This document shows, piece by piece, positions 17,360 through 26,319 of a DNA stretch of 64,000 bases (its first letter is position 1; each line of letters opens with the position of its first letter). The stretch spans positions 496,001-560,000 of the forward strand of contig CBDBCB010000020.1 in NCBI GenBank assembly GCA_965202745.1. Reading direction: 5' to 3'. The notes below the pieces were generated by a model. The model was not told the DNA's origin, made no database searches, and saw nothing but the letters and a program-made list of their open reading frames with translations. Source of the DNA: JACKII01 sp965202745. Its GTDB lineage: Bacteria; Pseudomonadota; Alphaproteobacteria; Bin95. A program made the position numbers and the translations under genes.

Positions 17360-18139
17360 CTACCCCTGTCGCGCGATCATCATCTTTTTGGTTTCGGCGA
17401 TAGCCTTGGCCGGGTTCAGGCCTTTCGGGCAGGTGTTGGTGCAGTTCATGATCGTGTGGCAGCGGTACAAGCGGAAGGGGTCTTCCAGGTTGTCCAACCG
17501 CTCACCGGTCGCTTCGTCACGGCTGTCAGCCAGGAAACGGTACGATTGCAGTAGCACCGCCGGCCCCAGGTAGCGGTCACTGTTCCACCAGTAGCTCGGG
17601 CATGAGGTAGAGCAGCAGAAGCACAGAATGCACTCCCACAGACCGTCCAATTTGTCCCGCTCTTCGACGCTTTGCAGGCGTTCGCGGTTCGGCGGCGGCG
17701 TGTCGTTCTTCAGCCACGGCTCGATCGAGGCAAGCTGCGCATACATGTGCTTCAGGTCGGGCACCAGGTCTTTGACCACCGGCAAATGCGGCAGCGGATA
17801 GACCGCCAGGTCGCCCTTCACCTCATCAACAGCCTTGGTACAGGCCAGCGTGTTGGTGCCATCAATGTTCATGGCGCACGAGCCGCAGATGCCTTCGCGG
17901 CACGAGCGGCGGAAGGTTACGGACGAGTCGATTTCGTTCTTGATCTTGATCAGCGCGTCAAGGACCATCGGCCCGCATTCATCCAAGTCGATGACGTATT
18001 CGTCCATCCGGGGATTTTCGGAATCGTCTTGAGACCAGCGGTAGACCTTAACAGTCTTCGCATTTTTCGGAGTCTGCGCCGGGGCGTGTTTCTTGCCCGG
18101 CTTGATCTTCGAGTTTTTCGGCAGGCTGAATTCGGCCAT
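17360..18139 (-). CDS. sdhB: Succinate dehydrogenase iron-sulfur subunit
   Basis: 259 residues, usual length. It carries the 2Fe-2S loop (CREGICGSCAM), the 4Fe-4S ligands (CILCFCCSTSCPSYWWN) and the 3Fe-4S ligands (CHTIMNCTNTCPKGLNP). It passes electrons from the flavin in SdhA to ubiquinone at SdhC/D. Relatives mostly have Ala where this protein has Phe in CILCFCC, a tolerated position beside a ligand. Last gene of the operon, 57 bp after sdhA, ended by the terminator at 17274-17311. Intact. Confidence 0.97.
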   Translation of the reverse strand: MAEFSLPKNSKIKPGKKHAPAQTPKNAKTVKVYRWSQDDSENPRMDEYVIDLDECGPMVLDALIKIKNEIDSSVTFRRSCREGICGSCAMNIDGTNTLACTKAVDEVKGDLAVYPLPHLPVVKDLVPDLKHMYAQLASIEPWLKNDTPPPNRERLQSVEERDKLDGLWECILCFCCSTSCPSYWWNSDRYLGPAVLLQSYRFLADSRDEATGERLDNLEDPFRLYRCHTIMNCTNTCPKGLNPAKAIAETKKMMIARQG

Positions 18140-18196
18140 TATTCGTTCTCGCGACTAGCGGTCGTTCAATAGGACGTTCAGATCAGAAACGCGCAC

Positions 18197-19990
18197 TTAG
18201 TACACGCGAACCTGAGGAGCGATGTACTCAACCTCATCCGGGTTGAGCGTGTAATTATGCACCGGACGGTAGGTCAGGCTGACCTTACGGTCTTCTGAGT
18301 ACCAGGCCAGCGTGTGCTTCATCCACTCTTCGTCTTCGCGGTCCGGAATATCGTCGCGAGCGTGGGCACCGCGGCTTTCCTTGCGCGCTTCGGCGGAGAA
18401 CATGGTGGTCATGGCGCAGGCCATCAAATTGTCCAGCTCCAGTGTTTCCACCAGGTCAGAGTTCCAGATCAGCGAGCGGTCGCTGATTTTCACGTTAGCA
18501 ATGGCGCCGGCGGACTGCTCCATCTTGCGACACCCTTCTTCCATGGAGCCCTGCTCGCGGAAGACTGCCGCATGCAACTGCATCGACCGCTGCATGGTGT
18601 CCCGGATGTCCGCGGTCATGGTAGAGCCGTCGGCGTGGCGGAATTTGTCCAGGCGGGAAAGCGCCATGTCGGAGCTATCGGCAGGCAGGTTCTGCCGCTT
18701 CGCGCCAGCCGTCAGGGTCGCTGCACAATGCAGGCCCGCCGCCCGGCCGAACACAACCAGATCCAACAGAGAGTTGCAGCCCAGGCGGTTCGCACCATGC
18801 ACCGACACGCTGGCGCACTCGCCCACGGCCATCAGGCCGGGCACGACACCGTCCGGGTTGTCTGCGGTCGGGCACAGCACCTCGCCGTCATAGTTCGTCG
18901 GAATGCCGCCCATGTTGTAGTGCACGGTTGGCAGAACCGGGATAGGCTCCTTCGTGGCGTCAACGCCAGCGAAGATGCGTGCGATCTCCGTGATACCCGG
19001 CAGACGCAGGTTCAATACGTCCGCGCCAAGATGCTCCAAATGCAGCAGGATGTGGTCGTTGTTCGGACCAACGCCGCGGCCTTCGAGAATTTCCACCGTC
19101 ATGGATCGGCTGACCACGTCGCGGCTCGCCAGGTCCTTCGCGGTCGGCGCGTAACGCTCCATGAAGCGCTCGCCCTCGGAATTGGTGAGGTAGCCACCCT
19201 CGCCGCGTGCGCCCTCAGTGATCAGGCAGCCCGCGCCGAAAATGCCGGTTGGGTGGAACTGCACGAACTCCATATCCTGGTTCGGCAGGCCTGCGCGCGC
19301 CACCATGCCGTTGCCGTCGCCGGTGCAGGTATGGGCGGAGGTACAGGAGAAGTAGGAGCGGCCATAACCGCCGGTCGCCAGAATGACCTTCTGCGCCTGG
19401 AAGCGGTGCATGGTACCATCGTCCAGGTTCCAGGCGACGACGCCCTGGCAGCCGCCTTCCTGGTTCATGATCAGGTCGATGGCGAAATATTCGATGAAGA
19501 ACTCGGCCGAGTGGCGCAGGCTCTGCTGATAGAGCGTGTGCAGCAGGGCGTGGCCGGTACGGTCGGCGGCGGCGCAGGCGCGCTGGGCCGGCGACTTGCC
19601 GTATTCCTTCATGTGACCACCGAAGGGGCGCTGGTAGATCTTGCCCTCTTCCGTGCGGCTGAAGGGCATGCCGAAATGCTCCAGCTCAATCACCGACGGT
19701 ACGGCCTGGCGGCACATGTACTCGATGGCATCCTGGTCGCCCAGCCAGTCCGACCCCTTGACGGTGTCGTACATGTGCCAGTGCCAGTTATCGTCGCTCA
19801 TATTGCCCAGCGAAGCGGCAATGCCACCCTGCGCCGCGACAGTGTGCGAGCGGGTCGGGAACACCTTGGTCACACAAGCGGTCTTCAGACCGGCCTGCAC
19901 ACAACCCAAAACGGCGCGCAGGCCTGAGCCTCCGCCACCAACCACGACTACGTCATATACGTGATCTTGGACGTCATAAGCTTGCGTCAC
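18197..19990 (-). CDS. sdhA: Succinate dehydrogenase flavoprotein subunit
   Basis: 597 residues from a GTG at 19990 (VTQAYDVQDHVYDVVVVGGG), chosen because it starts 5 bp after the sdhD stop and gives the standard length. FAD-binding GGGGSGLRAVLG, the covalent-flavin His in TRSHTVAAQGG, active-site regions (RGEGGYLTNSEGERFMERY; HGANRLGCNSLLDLVVFG) and the C-terminal THRPVHNY-type tail are all present. Oxidises succinate to fumarate on the cytoplasmic face of complex II. Intact, in contrast to many neighbours. Confidence 0.97.
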   Translation of the reverse strand: MTQAYDVQDHVYDVVVVGGGGSGLRAVLGCVQAGLKTACVTKVFPTRSHTVAAQGGIAASLGNMSDDNWHWHMYDTVKGSDWLGDQDAIEYMCRQAVPSVIELEHFGMPFSRTEEGKIYQRPFGGHMKEYGKSPAQRACAAADRTGHALLHTLYQQSLRHSAEFFIEYFAIDLIMNQEGGCQGVVAWNLDDGTMHRFQAQKVILATGGYGRSYFSCTSAHTCTGDGNGMVARAGLPNQDMEFVQFHPTGIFGAGCLITEGARGEGGYLTNSEGERFMERYAPTAKDLASRDVVSRSMTVEILEGRGVGPNNDHILLHLEHLGADVLNLRLPGITEIARIFAGVDATKEPIPVLPTVHYNMGGIPTNYDGEVLCPTADNPDGVVPGLMAVGECASVSVHGANRLGCNSLLDLVVFGRAAGLHCAATLTAGAKRQNLPADSSDMALSRLDKFRHADGSTMTADIRDTMQRSMQLHAAVFREQGSMEEGCRKMEQSAGAIANVKISDRSLIWNSDLVETLELDNLMACAMTTMFSAEARKESRGAHARDDIPDREDEEWMKHTLAWYSEDRKVSLTYRPVHNYTLNPDEVEYIAPQVRVY

Positions 19991-19995
19991 TTGGA

Positions 19996-20376
19996 TCAGC
20001 CTCCAAACGCGATCTTGAACACAGAAAAGATACCGAGCACGCCAAGGAATATGGCCGCGCCCTTTACCACGAGTAACGCCGCCATCTTGCAGGTTTCGGC
20101 GTGAATATAGTCTTCGATGACCACCTGCAGGCCCAGCTGCGCATGATGGAACATGCCGGCGATCAGGCAAATCATCAGCACGGCCGGAACCGGAGAGCCG
20201 ATCCAGAAGCGCACTTCCTCGTAGGAAGCGCTGCTATGGGCGATCAGGCTGACGACGAACCAGATGGTCAACGGCACCAAAGCAACGGCTGTTACCCGCT
20301 GCAACCACCAATGGTGGGTGCCGGATTTGGCGGAGCCAAGGCCGCGTGCGGCGGCGAGAGAGGAACGGAGAGTCAT
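19996..20376 (-). CDS. sdhD: Succinate dehydrogenase membrane anchor subunit D
   Basis: 126 residues with three membrane helices and the quinone/haem region HHAQLGLQVVIEDYIH. SGTHHWWLQRVTAVAL at the N-terminus is typical of alphaproteobacterial SdhD. It lies 13 bp after sdhC and 5 bp before sdhA. Together with SdhC it anchors complex II and binds ubiquinone. Confidence 0.93.
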   Translation of the reverse strand: MTLRSSLAAARGLGSAKSGTHHWWLQRVTAVALVPLTIWFVVSLIAHSSASYEEVRFWIGSPVPAVLMICLIAGMFHHAQLGLQVVIEDYIHAETCKMAALLVVKGAAIFLGVLGIFSVFKIAFGG

Positions 20377-20389
20377 GTTCTAATTCCCC

Positions 20390-20776
20390 TTACATGGCTG
20401 CGTAGGCAGCGATCCAGCTGACCACCGTCAGCACCGCCGCAGAAATAACAACATGGTAGCCGGATTTGCGCGCCTGCTCGAGTTCCAACCACTTGCCCGC
20501 GTCCCACATCAGATGACGCAGGCCGTTGAAGAGGTGATAAAACAGGCAGAAGGTCCAAACGAACAGCGCGAGCTGCCCGATAACGGAACCGGCGACACCG
20601 GCGAAGCTTTCATAATATTCCGCAGAGCCCGCAGCAGCAGCCAGCCACCAGACCAGCGCGATAGCGCCTACGGACAAGGCTATGCCGGTCGCGCGGTGGG
20701 AAATCGACAGGACGGAAGTCCATTGCGGACGGTAGACCTGCAAATGCGGAGACAGCGGACGCTCAACGCTGGCCAT
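20390..20776 (-). CDS. sdhC: Succinate dehydrogenase cytochrome b556 subunit
   Basis: 128 residues from ATG 20776 (MASVERPLSPHLQVYRPQW); an upstream in-frame extension has no signal of being coding. Motifs are SPHLQVYRP, SISHRATGIALS and LFYHLFNGLRHLMWD with the haem-ligand His. Three membrane helices. First gene of the sdhCDAB operon; the promoter must lie in the 140-bp spacer before 20920. Confidence 0.94.
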   Translation of the reverse strand: MASVERPLSPHLQVYRPQWTSVLSISHRATGIALSVGAIALVWWLAAAAGSAEYYESFAGVAGSVIGQLALFVWTFCLFYHLFNGLRHLMWDAGKWLELEQARKSGYHVVISAAVLTVVSWIAAYAAM

Positions 20777-20919
20777 CTGTGTGGAGTCCTTCACATCAGG
20801 AAGATAGACAGGATACGACGAGAAACCGCCGTTGGATTTAAAAATGGTGTAGAGCCGGGCTTGGGCTAAGTCAACAAACCGGCGACGCCGGGACCGTGGC
20901 CATGCTGCCGCGTTGCTGG

Positions 20920-22280
20920 TTAGCGCAGCTTGGCGGCCAATTCGATGATTTTTTCCAGGTTCTGAACAGGCGTTTGCGGCACCTTGCCGAAATCCACGTC
21001 CTGGGGGAAAATACCGGCACCACTCGTAGCAAGCTTTCGCTGCCATCCTCCGCCAGCAGGAGAGCGTCAGCTTGGCTGAGATTGTAGGCCGACAGACGCA
21101 TTGTGTATCGGTACAGGTTCACCAAAACCTGCACAATAAACAGCGTGATAAAGAGTACGCTGAAACGGGTGATACCTGAAGCAATTAGCAGGTTGAGGTT
21201 ATCGGCTTGTTTGGCAGATCCAAAATCATCCTGGATCGCTCTACGCAGGTATTCCGTCCGTTCTTCCAGGATGCCCTCGACCGAGCGGGCATGCGCGCTG
21301 CCGATACGCTCGAGGTTTGCCTTTCAAATCAGATAGTCTTGGTAGGCATCAGTCCGACGGAATAGCTCTCGATTTTCAGGCAAAATGTTCTTGTCGTCCA
21401 GGTTACGTATGTTCGCTCTGCTGGTGAATTTCGCTCGATGAAAGTCCATCTCTTCACGCACAAGGCGCGCATCAAGATTGCGGAGGCTGGTTTGAATGTT
21501 GTCCAGAGCCAGGGTTTCTGAATCAAGCAATTGCTGAATGCGCTCCGGCCCCGTGACGCCAACACCCAGGTTGGCGATAAAGCCTGCGAATAGGATCACA
21601 TTGACCGCAACGACCAACAAAGCGGCGATACCTGCCAGCGCAATAAACGAAAAGCGCCGCATATTCGCGGCCCGGTTCCGAAGGTCTTTTGCCAGTTCAA
21701 AACGCAGTTCCGGTTTGCCGAGCATTTCCTGCGTTATGGATGCAGGCAATATCCAACCCGAAGTCCGTTTGTCCGAGGTGTTGCCTTCGGTATTTCCGAC
21801 CAAATCCGGGTTTAAAAGAAGACCATGAAAATCGCGCAACACCATGCCGACGTAAGCTAGGCCTATGACCGCAAATATAAGCAACACAATATCTTGAGCA
21901 ACGCCGGATGGGTCAACAACCGAAACAACTATCATGAAAATCATCGTAGCGAGGGCAAAAACACCAGTCCGAAGGAAGAAGCTTGCCGTCGGACGGTGCG
22001 CCAATGGCCAAGCGGCCACTGAGTGCAATAGGCGCTGCCGCAAGTTCGTGACCGACATTGCGATGCCATAAGCAAGCCACGCGGTCCCGAGGCCAACCAG
22101 CCCGATCATGGCTATTGTGTCTGCATCAGAAAAAGATCCAAACAGCGCCTCAAACAAGCCGCCTAGCGCACGGTCCAGCCTTAAGAAATCGACCGCGGCA
22201 ACGGCCAGAAAAAGACTTGCTCCGAATATCACCAAAAACAATAACGTTCGTATCATTACCGGACTCAATCCAATATTCAT
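20920..22280 (-). pseudogene. Polytopic membrane protein, broken by a TGA and a frameshift
   Basis: From ATG 22280 (MNIGLSPVMIRTLLFLVIFG) the frame encodes at least five membrane helices and a long periplasmic or cytoplasmic helical part (RIQQLLDSETLALDNIQTSL). TGA at 21324-21326 interrupts it (AYQDYLI*KANLERIGSA). The same frame then continues through another hydrophobic helix (FSVLFITLFIVQVLVNLYRY). A further frameshift near 21010 is needed to reach the natural end (FGKVPQTPVQNLEKIIELA) and TAA at 20920. Family unknown; the layout suggests a sensor or channel-like protein. Confidence 0.6.
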
Positions 22281-22491
22281 TGCGCATGGTCAATAAATTC
22301 TCGGTTAATATGGCACCAAGGCTGCATTTTAGCGGTGAATTGAACCGGGTACAGCAATTTTTACTAAAATTTAACTATCCCGGCTCTGATGGCTTGGTTA
22401 GAATTGGTTGAACCGGGGGTTGATGCTTTCCCGGTCACCGGGCGTTGAGTAGACTGGCGTTCCCCTATGCCCGCTTAACGAGGCCTGAAAA

Positions 22492-24028
22492 ATGTCCGCC
22501 GCCATCGAACGCTCCCCCACCATCCGGCTGGATGCCGCCGACAACGTCGCCGTCGCCCGCGTGGAGATCGCCAAGGGCACGTACGCCGCCGCGGAGGATG
22601 TCACAACACTGCACGACGTGCCCCTCGGTCACAAGATCACTACCACGGCCATGCGCAAAGGTGACCCCGTTCTGAAATACAACACCGTCATTGGCTATGC
22701 GGGCGAGGATGTAGAGCCGGGTGCCTGGATGCACACGCACAACGTGCTGATGGACGAGGTGCAAAAGGACTGTGCATTCGGCTGCGACTACAAACCGACT
22801 GACTTCATTCCGCCGCCGCAGCGGGCAACTTTCATGGGCATCAAATGGTCGGACGGTCAGGTCGCGACCCGTAACTATATCGGCGTGTTCATCACCGTGA
22901 ATTGCTCGGCCACGGTGGCACGCAAGATCGCCAACTATTTCGATGAAAAGCGGATGGAGGACTATCCCAACGTCGACGGCGTCATCCCCTTCGTGTACGA
23001 GCAAGGCTGCGGCATGGAGATATGATAGGCGAGCCCATGGCCCTGCTGCGCCGCACGCTGGCAGGCTATGTGCGCCATCCCAACATGGTGGGCGCGCTGG
23101 TGGTGGCGCTGGGCTGCGAGCGGAATAACTTGGCTCAATTTTTTGCCGAACAGAGCCTCGCCAGCGGCAAGATGCTGAAGGCCATCACCATGCAGGAAGC
23201 AGGCGGCACCAAAGCCGCGATCGACATGGGCAAAGCCGCCGTCCGTGAAATGCTGGCCGAGGCCGACAAGGTCCAGCGCGAGCCCTGTTCCGCCAAGCAT
23301 ATCTCCATCGGCCTGCAGTGCGGCGGCTCCGACGGTTTCTCCGGCCTGTCCGCCAACCCGGCGTTGGGCAAGGCCATGGACATTCTGGTGAAGAATGGCG
23401 GCACGGCCATCCTGTCCGAAACGCCCGAACTTTATGGCGTCGAGCACACACTGACCTCTCGCGCGCAGACACCGGAGGTCGGCAAAACCTTCGTCGACCG
23501 CATCAACTGGTGGCTCGACTATAACGAGGGCCGCGACACGCAGATCAATGCCGCGTCTCGCCCGGGAACAATGCGGGCGGCATCGCCAACATCATCGAGA
23601 AGGCGTTGGGCGGCGCCAAAAAAGGCGGCTCCAGTGGCGTTATGGGCGTTTATGAGTACGCCCAGCTGGTGACGGAAAAGGGCCTGGTCATCATGGACAC
23701 GCCTGGCTTTGATCCGGTCTCAGCCACCGGGCAGATCGCAGGCGGCGCGAACCTGGTGTGCTTTACTACCGGCCGCGGCTCGTGCTTTGGCTCCTACCCC
23801 TCGCCCACCATCAAGCTTGCCAGCAACACGCCCATGTACGAGCGCATGATCGGCGACATGGACATCAATTGCGGACCTGTAATCGATGGCGAGAAAACCC
23901 TCAACCAGATGGGCGAGGAAATCTTCGCCGAAATCTTGGCGGTAGCCGGCAGCAAGCCCTCGAAGAGCGAAGCCTTGGGCGTCGGCGAGGACGAGTTTGC
24001 GCCCTGGCCCATCGGTGTGCTATCATAG
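22492..24028 (+). pseudogene. UxaA/GarD-family altronate-type dehydratase, two frameshifts
   Basis: Three frames join into a protein of about 510 residues. The N-terminal SAF domain starts MSAAIERSPTIRLDAADNVA. The middle has GIKWSDGQVATRNYIGV and VIPFVYEQGCGM. Then come RRTLAGYVRHPNMVGALVVALGCE, LQCGGSDGFSGLSANPALG, and the end MDTPGFDPVSATGQIAGGANLVCFTTGRGS. Frameshifts fall near 23023 and 23565. Intact members dehydrate altronate or galactarate with an Fe2+ centre. A sugar-acid dehydratase of another family stands intact at 40459-42234. Reads start with a GAGGCCTGAAAA ribosome region. Confidence 0.85.
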
Positions 24029-24173
24029 TACCAGTGGCCTCCCCCTTCGACCGAATCAGGGCGAAGAGGCTACTTCCTAGTATTTTTCAAAAGGGAATTA
24101 TATCTCTAAGTAACATTTTCCTATTACCCCATTTGATTCTATGATTTACCATAGAGTCACATTAGGAGGAAAC

Positions 24174-25145
24174 ATGGCAAAAAATGCACCGGGACGACAT
24201 GAGCGGAATGGTCTGACGCTTTTGCAAATTGCAGAAATGTTCGGGGATGAAGAAAAGGCGCGGAAATGGATTGAGGCCCAGCACTGGCCGGAAGGGCCAC
24301 ACTGTCCTCACTGCGGTTCTATCAATGTAAAAGTCGGCGTGGCCCACAAGAGCATGACGCATCGCTGCAATGACTGCCCGAAAAAGCCGATGTTCACTGT
24401 TCGGGTTGGCAATATCATGCAGGGATCAAAGCTACCCTATCGTGTCTGGGCGGTTGGGCTTTACCTGTTCGCCACCAATCTCAAGGGTATCTCTAGCATG
24501 AAGCTGCATCGTGAGCTCGGGATTGGGCAGAAGGCCGCTTGGTTCATGCTGCACCGTCTCCGTGAGGCTCATGGGTCCAATAGTCCAGTTTTCAAAGGTC
24601 CAGTTGAAGCGGATGAAACCTACATGGGTGGTAAGGAACAGAACAAACACGCTAGCAAAAAACTCAAGGCCGGCCGCGGCGCGGTGGGCAAAACCGCCGT
24701 GGCCGGGATCAAGGATCGCAACTCCGGCCGCGTGGTTGCCAAGGTGGTTGAAAGAACCGCTGCGCATACACTACAAGATTTTGTGACCAATCATACTACC
24801 AAGGATGCCCAGGTATTCCCCGACGAGGCGCGCGCCTACAAGGGCATTAACAGGGCGCATCAAGCGGTCAAACACTCAATGGGTGAATACGTCCGTAACA
24901 TGGCACATACAAACGGTTTCGAAAGCTTCTGGGCACCGATGAAGCGTGGCTATCAGGGCATTTATCACAAGATGAGCCCCAAGCATCTACAACGCTATGT
25001 TAATGAGTTCTCTAGCCGTCACAACAGACGTCCCAAGGATACCATTGACCAGATGAGCGATTTGGTTTGTAGCATGGCGGGAAAGCGTTTGCGCTACGTT
25101 GATTTGATTGCAGATAATGGTTTGGAAAGCGGTTCTCGAACATGA
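24174..25145 (+). CDS. IS1595-family (ISXO2-like) transposase
   Basis: 323 residues from ATG 24174, preceded by TAGGAGGAAAC. An N-terminal zinc ribbon (CPHCGS near residue 44, CNDCP near 65) is followed by the helix-turn-helix-like GISSMKLHRELGIGQKAAWF. The DDE domain has VEADETYMGG (about residue 145), QVFPDEARAYKG, and the Asn/Glu region HTNGFESFWAPMKRGYQGIYH, where an Asn stands at the place usual for ISXO2-type enzymes. Length and motifs are complete, and the copy at 47818 is identical, so the element was active recently. Confidence 0.93.
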   Translation: MAKNAPGRHERNGLTLLQIAEMFGDEEKARKWIEAQHWPEGPHCPHCGSINVKVGVAHKSMTHRCNDCPKKPMFTVRVGNIMQGSKLPYRVWAVGLYLFATNLKGISSMKLHRELGIGQKAAWFMLHRLREAHGSNSPVFKGPVEADETYMGGKEQNKHASKKLKAGRGAVGKTAVAGIKDRNSGRVVAKVVERTAAHTLQDFVTNHTTKDAQVFPDEARAYKGINRAHQAVKHSMGEYVRNMAHTNGFESFWAPMKRGYQGIYHKMSPKHLQRYVNEFSSRHNRRPKDTIDQMSDLVCSMAGKRLRYVDLIADNGLESGSRT

Positions 25146-25336
25146 TATCGCAAACAATCAGTCTGTTCTTGAAATTATTGATGTTCAGTATGCGCGAATG
25201 CGGTTACTAACCTTTCAAAACATTCTTGAATATAAGCGGTTTCAGACACCTTCAATTGCACATGGGCATAGATAGTCTGAACCACAGCTCCCGTTCGGTT
25301 AAACCCCTATCTTATGATCGCGAAAGGATAAGCCAA

Positions 25337-25510
25337 ATGACCAAACTCAAACCCAAAGACAGAACACTCTCTGAAAAACTAGCTGACTCTCACTACCAGC
25401 CGAGCAAGGCTGAAATGGAACAGGAATACGATATGCCCGGCGCGGAGATGAAAGACCTGCGCAACGCATTCTTCAAGGCGTCGCCGGATAGAAAATCAAA
25501 ACCAGGTTAG
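25337..25510 (+). CDS. 57-residue passenger protein of the IS1595 element
   Basis: ATG 25337 follows GAAAGGATAAGCCA, a fair ribosome site; a longer reading from 25226 has no such site. The product is charged (MTKLKPKDRTLSEKLADSHY ... QPSKAEMEQEYDMPG ... DLRNAFFKA). The DSHYQPSKAEMEQEYDMPG stretch resembles small helical proteins seen in other Alphaproteobacteria. Function unknown. It lies inside the core repeat pair with the transposase, so it travels with it. Identical in copy 2. Confidence 0.55.
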   Translation: MTKLKPKDRTLSEKLADSHYQPSKAEMEQEYDMPGAEMKDLRNAFFKASPDRKSKPG

Positions 25511-25525
25511 GAATAATTCAGTGCA

Positions 25526-25549
25526 ATGTTACTTAGAAATATAATTCCT
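25526..25549. repeat. Internal third terminal-repeat copy
   Basis: ATGTTACTTAGAAATATAATT followed by CCT closely matches the inverted form of the element's left end and its outer right end at 26114-26136. It lies between the 57-codon ORF and the lipoprotein gene. It probably marks the original right end of a 1.46-kb element. The same sequence is at 49170-49193 in copy 2. Confidence 0.8.
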
Positions 25550-25560
25550 ATTCCCGTGTA

Positions 25561-26000
25561 TTGACAAAATCTAAAGAAAAAATCATGGAAATCACCCCTG
25601 CACTAGCGACTATATTATTCGGACTTCAATTAAGCGCTTGTTCAACAATCACACAAGGCACAGATCAAGAAATTTACATTTCCACATCCCCGATAGCGGC
25701 ACAGTGTACGCTTGAGAGACAAGGTAAAAAATCGCTGAAATTGTCTCATCGCCTGGGCATGTAACAGTTACAAAAACCAAACACGATATAACGATTACCT
25801 GCAACAAAGATGGCTACCAAACCGCAACTTACCGCAACAATAGCGGTTGGGAATCTACTTCGGGTGCGGGAGGCATTCTATTGGATGTGATTTTAACCTG
25901 GGGCGCTAGCAGTGCTATCGATTCAATGACAGGTGCTGACAATAAATACGAACCATCTGTCTATATAACGTTAATTCCAATTCAGGCCCCACCACAATAA
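25561..26000 (+). pseudogene. Passenger lipoprotein gene with a frame break at an A6 run
   Basis: The first frame gives a lipoprotein signal ending in the lipobox QLSAC (Cys near residue 27), then STITQGTDQEIYISTSPIAA, and ends early at 25764. The second frame takes over at GGTAAAAAATCG (near 25727): a -1 slip yields GKKIAEIVSSPGHVTVTKTK and runs to TAA at 25998-26000 with the conserved family end (GYQTATYRNNSGW, SSAIDSMTGADNKY). It resembles outer-membrane lipoproteins with a PEGA-like domain. It is either broken or uses slippage at the A run. TTG 25561 gives a Lys-rich signal start; ATG 25585 is the alternative. Confidence 0.6.
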
Positions 26001-26137
26001 AGACAATGAGGTAGATCATTTCTTAAAATACCTATTCAGTTAGGCAAACGTCTAAACCGCGTTTGCCCTCTGAACATCCAGCTCTCTTTTCTTGAACACC
26101 CCTATATTCTTAAATGTTACTTAGAGATGTAATCCCC

Positions 26138-26262
26138 CTTTTTTTCAGGTCAATGTCGAGATAAGGCAGTATCAGCTTCTGCTTGATGAAGTCCCAGATG
26201 ATCCGGGTCATCTCGTCCCCATCAAGTTCCACAACGGGGGTTTTGACTTGGATCTTGGCCAT
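26138..26262 (-). pseudogene. icd: NADP-isocitrate dehydrogenase, first 41 codons only
   Basis: From ATG 26262 the minus strand reads MAKIQVKTPVVELDGDEMTR ... IIWDFIKQKLILPYLDIDLK and then meets the IS1595 end. This is the well-conserved N-terminus of the alphaproteobacterial and mitochondrial-type NADP-dependent isocitrate dehydrogenase, the TCA step from isocitrate to 2-oxoglutarate. A ribosome site (CGGAG) precedes the start. The remaining 360 or so codons are not in this window. Either icd is destroyed or a second copy exists elsewhere. Very short, but the motif match is strong. Confidence 0.85.
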
Positions 26263-26319
26263 TGGGTGTCTCCGGGGATCGGGAAAAGCAGTGCGGGTGC
26301 CGCAATAATAGCGGCACCG

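Larger units (their letters stand above)
24093..26136 (+). mobile_element. IS1595-family element with passenger genes, copy 1
   Basis: Outer inverted repeats are GGGAATTATATCTCTAAGTA (from 24093) and the inverse of GGGGATTACATCTCTAAGTA (ending 26136). A third copy of the right repeat lies inside, at 25526-25549. The first 1.46 kb hold the transposase and a 57-codon ORF; the last 0.59 kb, between the middle and outer right repeats, hold a lipoprotein gene. The flanks do not match: on the left is a spacer after a dehydratase pseudogene, on the right the 5' end of icd. No target duplication is seen. The only difference from copy 2 that I found is C25571/A49215. Confidence 0.88.

Noticed and set aside
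18314..19927. Long open frame opposite sdhA
   Set aside because: Antisense shadow of a clear sdhA gene with all catalytic motifs; no ribosome site and odd composition.
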